A stretch of DNA of 64,000 nt, taken from NCBI GenBank assembly GCA_947044405.1, contig CAMRHE010000321.1, forward strand, positions 2,219,312-2,283,311. Direction: 5' to 3'. Shown here piece by piece: positions 9,519-20,598 of the stretch. The position numbers and the translations under genes are program-made. Numbering within the stretch: position 1 is the first letter of the stretch; the number at the start of each line of letters is the position of its first letter. Below the pieces are notes generated by a model. The model saw nothing but the letters and a program-made list of their open reading frames with translations, made no database searches and was not told where the DNA came from. The stretch comes from Leptodactylus fallax (Eukaryota > Chordata > Amphibia > Anura > Leptodactylidae).

Positions 9519-11085
9519 CAGTCATGGCCAAAAGTTTTGAGAATGACACAAATATTATATTTTCACATGATCTGCTGCCCTCTGGTTTTTGTGTGTGTTT
9601 GTCAGATGTTTTTATCACATACAGAAATATAATTGCATTCATATTATGAGTAACAGAAGCTTATATTGACAGTTAGAATGAGTTAATGCAGCAAGTCAAT
9701 ATTTGCAGTGTTGACCCTTCTTCTTCAGGACCTCTGCAATTCTCCCTGGCATGCTCTCAATCAACTTCTGGACCAAATCCTGACTGATAGCAGTCCATTC
9801 TTGCAGAATCAATGCTTTAATTTTGTCTGAATTTGTTGGTTTTTGTTTGTCCACCCGTCTCTTGATGATTGACCACAAGTTCTCAATGGGATTAAGATCT
9901 GGGGAGTTTCCAGGCCATGGACCCAAAATCTCTATGTTTTGTTCCCTGAGCCATTTAGTTCTCACCTTTGCTTTATGGCAAGGTGCTCCATCATGCTGGA
10001 AAAGGCATTGTTGAGCGCCAAACTGCTCTTGGACGGTTGGGAGAAGTTGCTCTTGGAGGACATTCTGGTACCATTCTTTATTCATGGCTGTGTTTTTAGG
10101 CAAGACTGTGAGAGAGCCGATTCCCTTGGCTGAGAAGCAACCCCACACATGAATGGTTTCAGGATGCTTTACAGTTGGCATGAGACAAGACTGGTGGTAG
10201 CGCTCACCTCTTCTTCTCCGAATAAGCTGTTTTCCAGATGTTCCAAACAATCGAAAAGGGGATTCATCAGAGAAAATGACTTTACCCCAGTCCTCAGCAG
10301 TCCACTCCCTGTACCTTTTTCAGAATATCAGTCTGTCCCTGATGTTTTTTCTGGAGAGAAGTGGCTTCTTTGCTGCCCTCCTTGAGACCAGGCCTTGCTC
10401 CAAGAGTCTCCGCCTCACAGTGCGTGCAGATGCACTCACACCTGCCTGCTGCCATTCCTCAGCAAGCTCTGCACTGCTGGTAGCCCGATCCCGCAGCTGA
10501 AACACTTTTAAGAGACGGTCCTGTCGCTTGCTGGTCTTTCTTGGGCGCCCTGGAGCCTTTTTGGCACCAATGGAACCTCTCTCCTTGAAGTTCTTGATGA
10601 TGCGATAGATTGTTGACTGAGGTGCAATCTTTCTAGCTGCAATACTCTTCCCAGTTAGGCCATTTTTGTGCAGTGCAATGATGACTGCACGTGTTTCTTT
10701 AGAGATAACCATGGTTAACAGAAGAGAAACAATGATGGCAAGCACCAGCCTCCTTTTAAAGTGTCCAGTGGTGTCATTCTTACTTAATCACGACAGATTG
10801 ATCTCCAGCCCTGTCCTCATCAACACCCACACCTGTGTTAATGGAGCAATCACTGAAACGATGTTAGGTGGTCCTTTTAAGACAGGGCTGCAATGATGTT
10901 GAAATGTGTTTTGGGGGATAAAGTTCATTTTCTAGGCAAATATTGACTTTGCAAGCAATTGCTGTTAAGCTGATCACTCTTTATAACATTCTGGAGTATA
11001 TGCAAATTGCCATTAGAAAAACTGAAGCAGTAGACTTTGTAAAAATTAATATTTGTATCATTCTCAAAACTTTTGGCCATGACTG
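9519..11085 (-). mobile_element. Near-complete Tc1/mariner element, DD35E type
   Basis: The 1567-bp element is flanked by TA at 9517-9518 and 11086-11087. Its ends CAGTCATGGCCAAAAGTTTT and the complement are matching inverted repeats of at least 35 bases. The transposase gene is on the minus strand. One in-frame stop is the only visible lesion, so this is a young copy. It is inserted in a TTAACCCC-type element end. Confidence 0.92.
9696..10745 (-). pseudogene. Tc1-type transposase, DD35E, one premature stop
   Basis: A cut-and-paste DNA transposase acting on the element ends. One frame runs from about 10709 (MVISKETRAVIIALHKNG) to the stop at 9696, about 337 residues, the usual Tc1 length. 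The N-terminal part has helix-turn-helix DNA-binding segments and a GRPRKT hook. The catalytic residues are the D of VIFSDES, the D of FQHDGAPCHK (codon 9990-9992) and the E of DLNPIENLW (codon 9882-9884). The D-to-E spacing is 35 residues, against 34 in classical Tc1. The only break is TGA at 10320-10322 between DRLIF and KRYREW, a likely CGA to TGA change. A DD35E family called Traveler is known in vertebrates; whether this belongs to it needs an alignment. Confidence 0.88.
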
Positions 11086-11087
11086 TA

Positions 11088-12045
11088 CACAATACAGCCT
11101 GCTCTACCGATCTGGTTGTTAAAAATACAGTTGGATTGCAGAACCAGGTAACAGTGAAGACCAGCCCAGTTCCAATACTGGTAGAGCAGGAAGCCATAGA
11201 CATCCTGCCTTATCACTTTCTGACTTCTAGGCCGCAAGTCACATTAGCCTTGAGGTCTACAAGCTGCACTGCATGAGAGGTAAGTGTCAATACTTATCTC
11301 TCTGTTTCCCAGACCCTCCTACTCCTTCTTGCTCCGGGTGGGTCAGTGTTGGAGCCAGTGATAGCACAACTGTATAGGAGCCGTTATATGGGGGACATAA
11401 TTTATATTAGGGGGGCAGGGAACACTCTAGGGGACAAGAGGAAATGTTCATGGTGCTCTGCACGTGACACCCCTCCTCCCTCCTGCCAGTTTGATAATGC
11501 AGGTACAACAGCTATGATCAGGGATAGGAGTGTGACTGTGATTGATAGCCACACACCTGCTCTAATAGCCAGTACCAGAGGAGCTTAGATCCCTAATTGC
11601 AATAAGGATAAAGGGGAATACCTTTTTTTCTGTCAACCTGGGAAACACCATTGCTGGGGTTGGCTGCAAAAATATGATAACCCTAAGCCTAATAAAGTCA
11701 CCCAGAGCTGTCTAGTAATAATGTCTGTTATGCAAAGGCAATAATAGATGTAAAAAAATAAAGGAAAAACCCTATTGGTATAAAAGAAATCTTAAAAATA
11801 TTAATAAAAATAATATTTAAAAATACAAAATAATTATATAAAACATTTATTAAAGGGGTGTGCAAGTTTTCAGATGATAAGACACACCTAAATATATAGG
11901 TTTGGGAATTAAAAATTAGGAAAAAAATATTGAATATTAATTTAAACTTTCCTGGTGGTCAAAAATAGTAGAGCTGTTCAATGTCACTAACTGGTATGCT
12001 AGGGAAGATATAGGGAGTTAAGATACAAGAACACAAAATCCCATC
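11088..12045. other. No gene seen
   Basis: Unrecognised sequence, AT-rich from 11740 to 11950 (runs of AAATA and TTAAAAATA). A GGGGGGCAGG patch lies near 11412. No feature could be supported. Confidence 0.5.
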
Positions 12046-12470
12046 ATTAGGCATTATACAGTGTGAGGGATATTAATGTGATATTATACTGTGTCGTGTG
12101 CCCTAATGTGGCATTATACTCTGGGGATGGGCACTACAGAGCATTATAGTGTGTGGGGAGACAATAACGTGGCATTATATTGTATGGGGGCACTAACGGC
12201 AAATTATACTGTGTAGAGGACACTAATGGAGCATTAAACTGTGTGGCGGGCTCTAACGTGGCATTATTCTGTATGGGAGGCACTAAGGAGCATTAAACTA
12301 TGTGGGCAGAGCATTAACATGGCATTACACTGTGTAGGGGGCACTAATGAAGAATTAGACTGTGTGGGAGCACTAAGGAGCATTATACTGTGCCCCTCCC
12401 CCCCACAAAGTATAATGGTTCTGACAATCCACCACACAGAATAATGCATCTTATTGCCCCCCACACACAG
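12046..12470. repeat. Degenerate minisatellite (GGCATTATACTGTGTGGGG)
   Basis: About ten imperfect units of roughly 35-40 bases, each with a GCATTATACTGTGTGGG-like core followed by GGCACTAA. The wording resembles the 31-bp CACAGTATTATGC units inside the hAT elements at 14737 and 18335, read on the other strand, so it may descend from such an element. Confidence 0.65.
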
Positions 12471-13340
12471 ACTCTGACAGCAATGATGAGAAACACTTAT
12501 CTCTTGACCGCTATATTAATATACCATTAATACATTACTGCAGCTTTTGTAACACAACACAGGTAGTACAGACAGCAGAGATGATTACCGATCCCTGCTT
12601 CCACAGTAGTAATACATTCATGCTAAAAGATTTGACAGGCTCTGCAGATGCTGGCATGTCGCTTGTCCCGATCATTAAACAACCGGTCAATGGGGTCTGG
12701 CACTGCTGGACTCTACTCACTTCGCACTAAAAGACCTGTTTCCCCAATAGGACATTTAGTCCACAGAATGAAGTACAACACATTAGATGTAGAACATGTG
12801 AATATCTCAGAAATATTATAGTCCTTCTGAGTGTTAGCGATCTGGATCCTGATTGTGGTCATTACATGGAATCAGGTTTTACAGCTCTTTACATTGCAAA
12901 GATAGGTTACTTTCTGTGTAGCTGATGGTAATGAGTGTTAGGATTCTCAATAAGCTTTATCCCTTTGGCAGCACTGTCAGAGCTCTGAGATGCTGATCCA
13001 ACCAGAGTGCTGTCTCATTCTCCAATCATCATCTGAGGAGGGATATTTAAAGTCTGCCCAAAAGCTTTCACATGCCTTCTATTAATTGTTCTGTTCTCAG
13101 AATATTTCTGTTATCTGCTGTATTCCTGCTAACAGATTTTGGATTGTTTTACTGGATATCTGCTTGCTTACTGATTTGGCTTTGTTTGTGAACTCTTGGA
13201 CTTAACCTGGACACATTTATCTGATTCTGATTTGGACAATTCTGTGCCCTCCTGATTGACCCACTGTGATCAACAGACCCTCAGTTACATATCTGTCTTT
13301 GAAATGTATCATTCCTGATTCATAGTAGCCATACCTACTT
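12471..13340. other. No gene seen; possible decayed LTR-like sequence near 13000-13330
   Basis: The stretch 13000-13330 is rich in CTG/GATT words and ATCTGATTCTGATTTGG-like repeats reminiscent of LTR retrotransposon leader sequence, but no diagnostic signal was found. No open frame is supported. Confidence 0.35.
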
Positions 13341-13831
13341 TCAGGAATGCCGTGTTGAAGTTGTGTTTACAGTGGTGTTGTGTGCACACCATGATGGTGA
13401 TGGTCTATCTAGCCAGCCAGTTTTTATTACCCACCTGGTCAGCAGATGCCAATGGGGAGGGAGGGAGGGCGAGTGAACCCCCCAGCTCAACCCCAGACAC
13501 ACATCTTTCTCTAGCTAGGCAAACATCACCCTTTTCTTAGGTCCTGCAGGGTGTTGGGAGAAAGGGGGCTGGGGAAGGTGTGGCTGGACACTCGGTATAT
13601 ACTTAAAAGAGAGGTGAGGCTCTTTGTCTTCTGAGTCTGGCTAACATGTAGGAGGGACATGCTTTTGTAACTTGCTGAAGAAAGGACCCACTTGGGTTAA
13701 TAAATATATAAAATTTAAAAATCTCGGTTCGTATTATCCTATGACCCAGTCAACTCACGGTGTGTGAGTGGGAGGTAAAGAAGGTTGGTCGCAGGTGTGC
13801 CAAGCGGCTTGGCAAGGCGAGATCCTTCACA
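13341..13831 (+). repeat. Solo or partial LTR related to the element at 5469
   Basis: The 3' end (about 13690-13831) matches the LTR at 6610-6760: GGGTTAATAAATATATAAAA, then a GGGAGGTAA / GTGAGGTAA block, and the shared end CGAGATCCTTCACA. No primer-binding site follows at 13832, so this is a solo LTR or an LTR end. The left boundary is not certain; 13341 is approximate. Confidence 0.55.
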
Positions 13832-14513
13832 CCCGCCTTGTGTTTTTCTCTGCAGTTTTACTGGTCTGATTTAGTCTGCATATATTTACATTACATTAGC
13901 TACTAGTCTGGTCTGGTAACCTGAGTCCTGATTCTGCCAAGTTAATCTGACCTTGGGGCAGGCTCAGGTGAAGACATCAGGGTTGCCTTAGACTTTACCA
14001 GGCAGGGCAGTGTGAGATTTATGTAGCTTGTTGGAGGAGCTCTGGAGGTTGCTAGTAACAGCAGGAGTATTGTTTTTAGTCATCCTAGTGTAGAATGTAA
14101 GTAACCCTTAGCGGCCCCATACTTTCCCTACTATTAGGATTAACGATCATCAGCAGAGAAATCATTGGCAGATGCAGGGGCTGCTGATCTCTGCTTGTAA
14201 AGCTACCAGCACTTAGCAGCATCCTGTATCACCCCTCCCCCTCCTCCTTACAAGCAGTGACTCATCCATCCCATCAGAGTATGGGGAGAAGTCCTGTGCA
14301 AAGAGCTTTCACTACTGCCAGACATAGAGCTGCACATGAGTTTCCTCCCATGTCCTGTGCACCTAGCAATTCAGCCAAACGGAAGTGTATATTTTTGGGT
14401 AAAATATGTAATAGATTTGTATTTTTGTTTACAGTATGTGTCTTATATACTGTATGTTTGTAGACAGGTGTGTGTCTATATATTGTATATGAATGTATGT
14501 GTGTGAATAGATG
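13832..14513. other. No gene seen
   Basis: Unrecognised sequence. The end (14400-14520) is GT/TA-rich with TGTATATGAATGTATGTGTG words, which supplied the target site of the following hAT element. Confidence 0.45.
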
Positions 14514-14521
14514 GGTATATG

Positions 14522-15283
14522 CAGTGGCGTAACTAAGGTCTTGTGGGCCCTGGTGCAAACTCTTGGCCGGGGCCCCCTCTCTCCCCCTTAGAGTGAATTC
14601 TTGATAGTGATGGTTACGGGTGCTGCAGTGATATCTCAGATACTTGAAAGAGATACAGCTTTAGTACCCACAAGTGCAGTTATCAAGAATGTGGTGAGTG
14701 AACAGCGCAGTGCCCGGCATGTAAACAATACTGGGACAGTATAATATGCTCCACAGTGGCCCCCACACAGTATAATATGCTCCGCAGTGGCCCCCACACA
14801 GCATTATATGCTACGCAGACCCCAGAATATAATAAGTAGAGGCCCAGGATAAGTGATTAAAAATAACAAACACTTATACTCACCTTGTCTTACCTCTCCG
14901 GGGCATCCTCGCTCCGTCCTGCTGTCTTTCTCATCTTCCTTGGTCCCCACGTCCTGTGCCCCAGACGTCACTGCTGGGGCCTATAATTGGACCTCAGCGG
15001 TCACGTGGGGCGCGATGACATCATTACATCAGAAAAGCGTCGGAGAGGATTCTGAGCCCAGGACAGGTGAGTATAAGTATTGTTTTTTATTTTTTGTCAC
15101 CTCCCCTGGGCTGGCATCTAATGGAAAGGGACCTGGCCCCTTCCCATTAACAATAGCTATAGCGGTCGGGGAACCACGCTTTCCCCGACCACTATCATGG
15201 TAGTTCGGGGCCCTGGCCATTTCCAGCTGGCCGCGGGCCCGGCCGCAGTCGCACCTCCTGCGAACACGATCATTATGCCACTG
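14522..15283. mobile_element. Nonautonomous hAT-like element with 8-bp target duplication
   Basis: The 762-bp element begins CAGTGGCGTAACTA and ends CATTATGCCACTG, short inverted ends. It is flanked by a perfect 8-bp duplication, GGTATATG, at 14514-14521 and 15284-15291. hAT transposons make 8-bp duplications and often have CAG-type ends. Inside are 2.6 copies of a 31-bp unit (14737-14818, CAGTATAATATGCTCC), a CpG-rich block (14940-15060) and a CGGTCGGGGAACC / CTTTCCCCGACC inverted repeat near 15157-15190. No transposase is encoded. A 5'-truncated relative is at 39979-40342. Confidence 0.85.
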
Positions 15284-15405
15284 GGTATATGTGTAAGTAT
15301 ATACAGCATATGAATGTCTATCCATCTTTCTGTGTTTTCTTCTGTACATGTGTACCATTATGCATACTAGAATTGTATTTTATAGTGTGACACTCAGTAT
15401 ATTAA

Positions 15406-15847
15406 GGGGTTGTCCAGGAATTACAGTTTTCTGCAAGGAGATCAGGGAAGGTGAAAAATAAGAAAAAGAAAATACCTCAAAAAAATGAACATACTCACCT
15501 ATCCCCAATCCTCCAGTGTCTCCCACGGCTGTCCGGTCCTGGGGCGCCCGGGGACTTGCTCTGGCAGAAGTCCTCGCCACACGTGACTGCTGAGGCCAAT
15601 CAGTGGCCTAAGGAAAGGACACAGGACATCACAAATGACCTATGTGAGTGACATCCCGGTTCCTTTCCTTAGGCTGCTGAGGCGGATGATTGGCCTCAGC
15701 GGTTACGTGTGGCAAGGACTACCACTGGAACAAGCCCCCGCTGCTGGACCAGACAGGAGTGGGAGGACCAGTGACAGGTGAGTGTGGGTTTTATTTTTCA
15801 CCTTTTCCGACCTCCTTGCAGAAACCTGTAATTCCAGGACAATCCCT
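15406..15847. mobile_element. TTAA-flanked MITE (T2/Kolobok-like)
   Basis: Flanked by TTAA at 15402-15405 and 15848-15851. The ends GGGGTTGTCCAGGAATTACA and AGGGATTGTCCTGGAATTAC (complement of the right end) form inverted repeats of about 38 bases reaching CTGCAAGGAG. The TTAAAGG start matches T2-type MITEs described in Xenopus. An internal palindrome is built on CCTAAGGAAAGGA / TCCTTTCCTTAGG at 15608-15675. No coding content. Confidence 0.8.
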
Positions 15848-16156
15848 TTAAGGATTAGGCCAAACACAAAACGCAGCAAAAAAAACACTGGAGAAAAAAA
15901 AAGCAGCGAAAACACATTGTTTTATTCCACAGCGTTTTTCATTGAGCTTTTGCTGCATTTTTCTCTACACTTTCTTCCCCTATTAAAAATATGTGGTAAT
16001 GCTCACGACTCCGCAGCTAAAAATAACTTGCTGTGGATGAGATTAAATAATTACATTTTATTCACTTTGCTGGCACTTTCTACAGCCGCCATAATTGCTG
16101 TGCCTCACGTTACAGAAAATCAGCTTTTTTTGTTATAATATATAGGAAGCTTCTTA

Positions 16157-16484
16157 GGGTGTATTCACACGGAGGAATTTGCCGTGGATTTGGGGGTGGA
16201 TTTCGCCCCCCGAATCCGGAGCAGATTCCTCCCAGAATCCGCCTCCCATTATTTTCAATGGAAGGCAGAGATCGCAGCAGGACGCGGAAAAAAGAAGCGT
16301 CCAGCTCGATCTTGCCGTGGATTCTGCCCGCGGGGTTCGCGGCTCGAGACTCTCTCATCCGGGCCTAATCAGGAGTGGGATGCCACGACGGATTGCTGAT
16401 GCACTGCATCGGCATCCTGTCGCAGCTAGACCGCGGCGAAAATGCCAGCAATTCCTCTTCATTTTCCGCAGTGTGAACATACCC
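16157..16484. mobile_element. MITE with TTA target duplication (PIF/Harbinger-like)
   Basis: Ends are GGGTGTATTCACAC and GTGTGAACATACCC, an inverted pair with two or three mismatches. Direct TTA flanks lie at 16154-16156 and 16485-16487. A three-base TWA duplication is the mark of PIF/Harbinger elements. The inside is CpG-rich and non-coding. Confidence 0.65.
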
Positions 16485-16493
16485 TTATACCTT

Positions 16494-16584
16494 CTGCTCA
16501 ATCTACTCCAGGCTTTGGCTCAAAAAACCACAACAAAATCTGAAACAAAAAAAAGCTCCATTTCCACAACGTGGGGCCTCAGCC
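16494..16584. mobile_element. Right half of a GGCTAAGGCC MITE
   Basis: CAGGCTTTGGCTCAAAAAAC, then AAAATCTGAAACAAAAAAAA, and GTGGGGCCTCAGCCTTA match the right half of the complete copy at 45379-45601. The left half is missing. Confidence 0.6.
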
Positions 16585-16588
16585 TTAA

Positions 16589-16957
16589 AGGGGTTTTTTG
16601 ATAATTAAAATTTCTAACCTAAAATAGGTGATAAGTGCCTAACTGCTGAGTCACGAGGTCAGGTGTCCTGTGTTCTCCCTTATCAATACTTTGGTGGGTG
16701 AGTGAGCACACTGCCGCTCTGTACAAAGTGTATGGAACTCATGGAAGAAGTGGAGGTCAGAGGTCAGCTGTTGCCATCTGTCCCATAGACTTTGAGTGGA
16801 ACGGCACTGCGCATGAACACCAATCCATTGAGACAGGAGAACATGGGACCTTGTGTATGTAATTGATGGTGATCTCAGTTCTAGGACACCACTAATCAGA
16901 CACATGTCACCAATTCTGGAGACAGATCACAAGATATGGTTATAGGAAAGCCCCTTT
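16589..16957. repeat. T2-like TTAAAGGGG repeat
   Basis: TTAA at 16585-16588 is followed by AGGGGTTTTTTGA. The right end reads GGAAAGCCCCTTTTAG, so inverted ends AAAGGGG and AAAAGGGG are present and the right TTAA has decayed to TTAG. A related block is inside 18058-18300. No coding content is seen. Confidence 0.5.
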
Positions 16958-17191
16958 TAGAGTAAGTCTAAACAGGATGTACATGCAGAGGATTAGACAC
17001 TGTGAACTTGACCACTTATTTGCCACATTGTACTGTAGCCAGTGGTGAACCTAGCCTCTTTGCTGCCTGAGGCGGACTATAGAAAGACCCCCCCCCCCCC
17101 CAAAAAAAAAAATAATTTGAGTTTCCATGCTATTAGCTTCCCACGCTGTTATCGTTGCACAATATACACAAAGTCATAAAACAGTTTTTAA

Positions 17192-17371
17192 AGAGGACCT
17201 TTCATGTCCTCATGTATATGCTGTTTTACATACCACTAGAAACCAAGACCGCCGATATCTCCAGCCCCGGGGCAAATACCGGGAAAGCCAGTAGTGCGCT
17301 GAATTCAGCGCGCTGTCGGCTTTCTAGCGGTATGTAAAACAGCATATACATGAGGACGTGAAAGGTCCTCT
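17192..17371. mobile_element. Foldback TTAA MITE with near-perfect terminal repeats
   Basis: TTAA flanks at 17188-17191 and 17372-17375. The first ~54 bases (AGAGGACCTTTCATGTCCTC...) pair with the last ~54 with about two mismatches by eye, including CATGTATATGCTGTTTTACA. The loop is GC-rich with CAGCCCCGGGG. It is a 180-bp short form of the family at 2834-3175. Confidence 0.85.
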
Positions 17372-18334
17372 TTAAGAATTCTTCTTCCTGCATTACTTCA
17401 GTATCAGATCAACAACACGATATTAACAATGAAAGTAACTTCACACATCTTCTGCTTGGTGGATGGACAAGCCCGCGTGACCCCCATTCTCTATAATAGG
17501 AGCGCCGCAGATAGCTGAGTACTGTACTTCGGGTATCTTTGGCACTCCCATTGAAGTGAATGAGAGCCACGCGGGTTCGTCCAACCACCAAGTGACACAC
17601 CTATATATATGGCTGCGGTCAGGCTGAATTCCCACCCAGTGGGGGGAAAAAAAACAATTTTCAGGCTCAGTGGGGGTCTCAGCAGACAGACCCCCATCAA
17701 TCAGGTATTTATCCTCATTTAGTTGAATACAGGGCAATAACATTTTGTAACTTACAGGTGACGTCTCTGACTAATCCTTTACATTTCCCTTTGGACCGCC
17801 ATGACCACTTCTTCCAGCCGTTTCTTGTCTCTGTAAAGTTTACAACACAGACATCTTTGTCTCCTCACTTTTCCAGGCACCCGACCCACATTGTCCTCAC
17901 CTGCACACCCATCCTGCTGCTACCCCAATTATATAATATATGATATAACCCCCCGTAATGAATAATACTCCCAAGTGCATCTTTATATTAATAATGTCCA
18001 TGTGTACCCTGTATAAATACTGCCCCTTATTAATAATGCCCCAGGTGTTAACTAATTAAAAGGTTTTCCAGGTCATTAATAAACTAATCAGTGGGGCTCA
18101 AAAACCCAGGACCCCTACTGATCAGCTGTTTGAATGGTACCTGTGTAAGAGCCATGACTGCTTCTCTGCTTACATAGTGTCATTCATCTCATAGCAACCA
18201 TGTAAGGTAACTGCAGCCTCGTCCTATACACGTCCATGTGACAAGGCTGTAATTACATGACACGGTCACTATAAACAGACAGCGTATGATATAAACAGGT
18301 GCCATAGCCCCTGTTTATAGCGCCCCATTTACAC

Positions 18335-18775
18335 ACACTATAATGTTCCACAGCAGCCCCTACACACAGTATTATGGCCTGCAGCAGCCCCTGCATACGG
18401 TTTTATGCACCATAGTGGCCACTGCACACTGTATTATGCCTCGCAGCTGCATCTGCACACTGTATTATGCTCCCTAGTGGCCCCTGCACAAGGTATTATG
18501 CTCCATGTTGGCCCCTGCACACGGTATTATGCTCCATAGTGGCTCCTGCACATGGTATTATGCTCCACAGTGGCCCCTGCACATGGTATTATTCCCCATA
18601 GTGGCCCCTGTACATGGTATTATTCCCCATAGTGGCCCCTGCACACGGTATTATGCTCCATAGCGGCCCCTGCACACGTTATTATGCTCTATAGTGGCCC
18701 CTGCACTCGGTATTATGCTCCACAGTGTCCCCTACACACGGTATTATGCCCCATAGTGGCCCACCCATGAACTAT
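18335..18775. repeat. 31-bp minisatellite (CCCCTGCACACGGTATTATG)
   Basis: About 14 units of 31 bases, with the core CCCCTGCACACGGTATTATG followed by CTCCATAGTGG. Spacing of 31 is seen at 18481, 18512 and 18543. The same unit length and wording (complete or partial) occurs in the hAT element at 14737, so this is an expansion of an internal hAT segment. Confidence 0.8.
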
Positions 18776-19274
18776 TATTAAACTCTGGCATCTTTTCAGA
18801 CCCCAGAGTATAATGATTGGAGACCCAGGGGAAGTGACAAACATAAAAAATAGTGTTACTTACCTATCCTGGACACCGGTGCATTCCTTGCAGGTTTCGG
18901 CCCTGTTTAATTGTGCACACACGTCACGTGATCAGGCCGGCGACACAACCTGATGACATCACCAGAGGGCCCAAGCCTGCTGGGAGTAACATCGGATCGC
19001 AGGAGGTGAGTAACAATGGTTTTTATGTTCCCTTACCTCCCCTGGGTCTCCGATTATTATACTCTGGGGTCTGAAAAGACCCCAGAGTATAATAATAGTA
19101 GTATTTGAGGCCCGCGGCCTCACTTACTGATGCCCATGGCTGCTCAAAGCGGCATCCACTTCCCCTTCTGCGTCCCATAGCAGAAGGGGAAGCGGAGGTG
19201 GCCACGAGCAGACGCGGGGAAGGTAAATAAATAGGCTGTTACCTGCTGGGGATACTCCAGCAGGTTATGGCCTA

Positions 19275-19300
19275 TTTATATATATATATATATATATATA
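19275..19300. repeat. (TA)n microsatellite
   Basis: About 12 TA dinucleotides followed by an A run of 10-11. Confidence 0.9.
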
Positions 19301-19596
19301 AAAAAAAAAAGTTAGCCACACCTACCTGCAATCCCTTGATGGAGCCGCCGCCTCTTTTTTTCTTCTGTGTCTCAGCGTAGGAGGTGCGATGACGTCATTG
19401 TATCACCGCCTGTGCTGACATGCAGAGGTCTCGTGAACCAGCCCAGGACAGGCCGTTTTTTTTTTAAAGCGGCCTGTCCTGGGCTGGTCTACATTAAATA
19501 AATAGTAAAAATGCCGCCCCCCCCCCCCCCCCGGATAGTGCCGTCTGAGGCGGCCGCCTCACTTCGCCTCATTAGCGGTGCGCCCCTGACTGTAGC

Positions 19597-20311
19597 AGCG
19601 AAGTGGATAAAATCTAAATAAATCTTGCAGCATAATCTGACCTGAGGTGCAGAATGTCTCGCACCAGCCTCATGTCAGTTTATGCTGCACGTCATTCTGA
19701 GCATTTTTTGTTGTGAAGTAGATCAGGAAAATCCTCTGCTGGTTTCCTGCAATGGGATATCAGTTTGACACATCCTATGTGGAAGTATCTGTAATCTGTA
19801 CAGAAGACTAGGTACGGGCATGTCGGCAGTTTACTAATATATTCTCTTTACAAGTTGTCTTGTTGAATCTCATTGTGAAACGCCAAGCCTTGGAAGCCTG
19901 AAAATGGGCACTAACAAAGGGTCATTTGATGCTACAGCGCCCACCGCCACATCCTATGTAATGCACTTCGCCTGCATCAGTCTCCTGGTATTTCAGGACC
20001 ATTGTCCAGCCGGGAACCTACAGGGGTGCAGTGTATGTCACTGGAAGGCGCCAGCACTCACAAGTGAGTAGTACATGGCTCCTTGGAACCACCCGCTTAC
20101 TGCAACATCCTATTACAATGCAGGGCAGGAAGAGATTAATTGCAGACTGGTATTACGAGGGGGCATCTGCAAATGAAAGCGGTCTCGTTGAGTTCTTCAT
20201 ATGGGGAATGGAGGAAACTCTGATAGTAGTGAAGTGTTTGGCGCTACGAGGGAAACATTATACAGTAAAAGCTGCTATTTGTGGATGAGGTCAGAGCGGA
20301 ATCTGGTGGTA
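19597..20311. other. No gene seen
   Basis: A partial inverted pair, GCAGCATAATCTGACCTGAG near 19627 and CATGTCAGTTTATGCTGCA near 19672, suggests a small decayed foldback. The rest is unrecognised. Confidence 0.4.
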
Positions 20312-20471
20312 AGTGGCTGACGTGACAGTATTTAGTCCTGGTAATGCGGTCAGTGGCTGTCATGACAATATTAAGTCCTGGTATAGCGGTCAGTGGCTGA
20401 CGTGACAGTATTTAGTCCTGGTATAGCGGTCAGTGGCTGACATGACAGTATTTAGTCCTTGTATAGCTGTC
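20312..20471. repeat. 40-bp tandem repeat, four copies
   Basis: Four successive 40-base units, each AGTGGCTGACGTGACAGTAT followed by TTAGTCCTGGTATAGCGGTC with few changes. The second and fourth units carry the most substitutions. Confidence 0.85.
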
Positions 20472-20598
20472 CTATTTGATAATTATGTATGTATATATTT
20501 TATTGTGTGTAGGGATAGACATATGCCTTGTTGCTTGTGCACCTGATTTTTAAAGGGTCACAAACAACTAGTTTGGCTATGAAAAAAATTTACATATA

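Larger units (their letters stand above)
17040..19588. mobile_element. Composite hAT-like element, 2.5 kb, with 8-bp target duplication
   Basis: A perfect 8-bp duplication ACTGTAGC lies at 17032-17039 and 19589-19596. The ends are CAGTGGTGAACC...GCCTGAGGCGG on the left and, complemented on the right, CAGGGGCGCACC...GAGGCGG. Inside are a nested TTAA MITE (17192-17371), dispersed repeats (17400-17760, 18058-18300), a 31-bp minisatellite (18335-18775), a TTATACTCTGGGGTC palindrome (19055-19095), a TA microsatellite and a C run of about 18 (19507-19524). No transposase was found, so it is non-autonomous and has collected other repeats. Confidence 0.8.

Noticed and set aside
15029..15358. 109-codon minus-strand frame
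   Set aside because: It overlaps the non-coding hAT-like element and its right boundary, including the target duplication.
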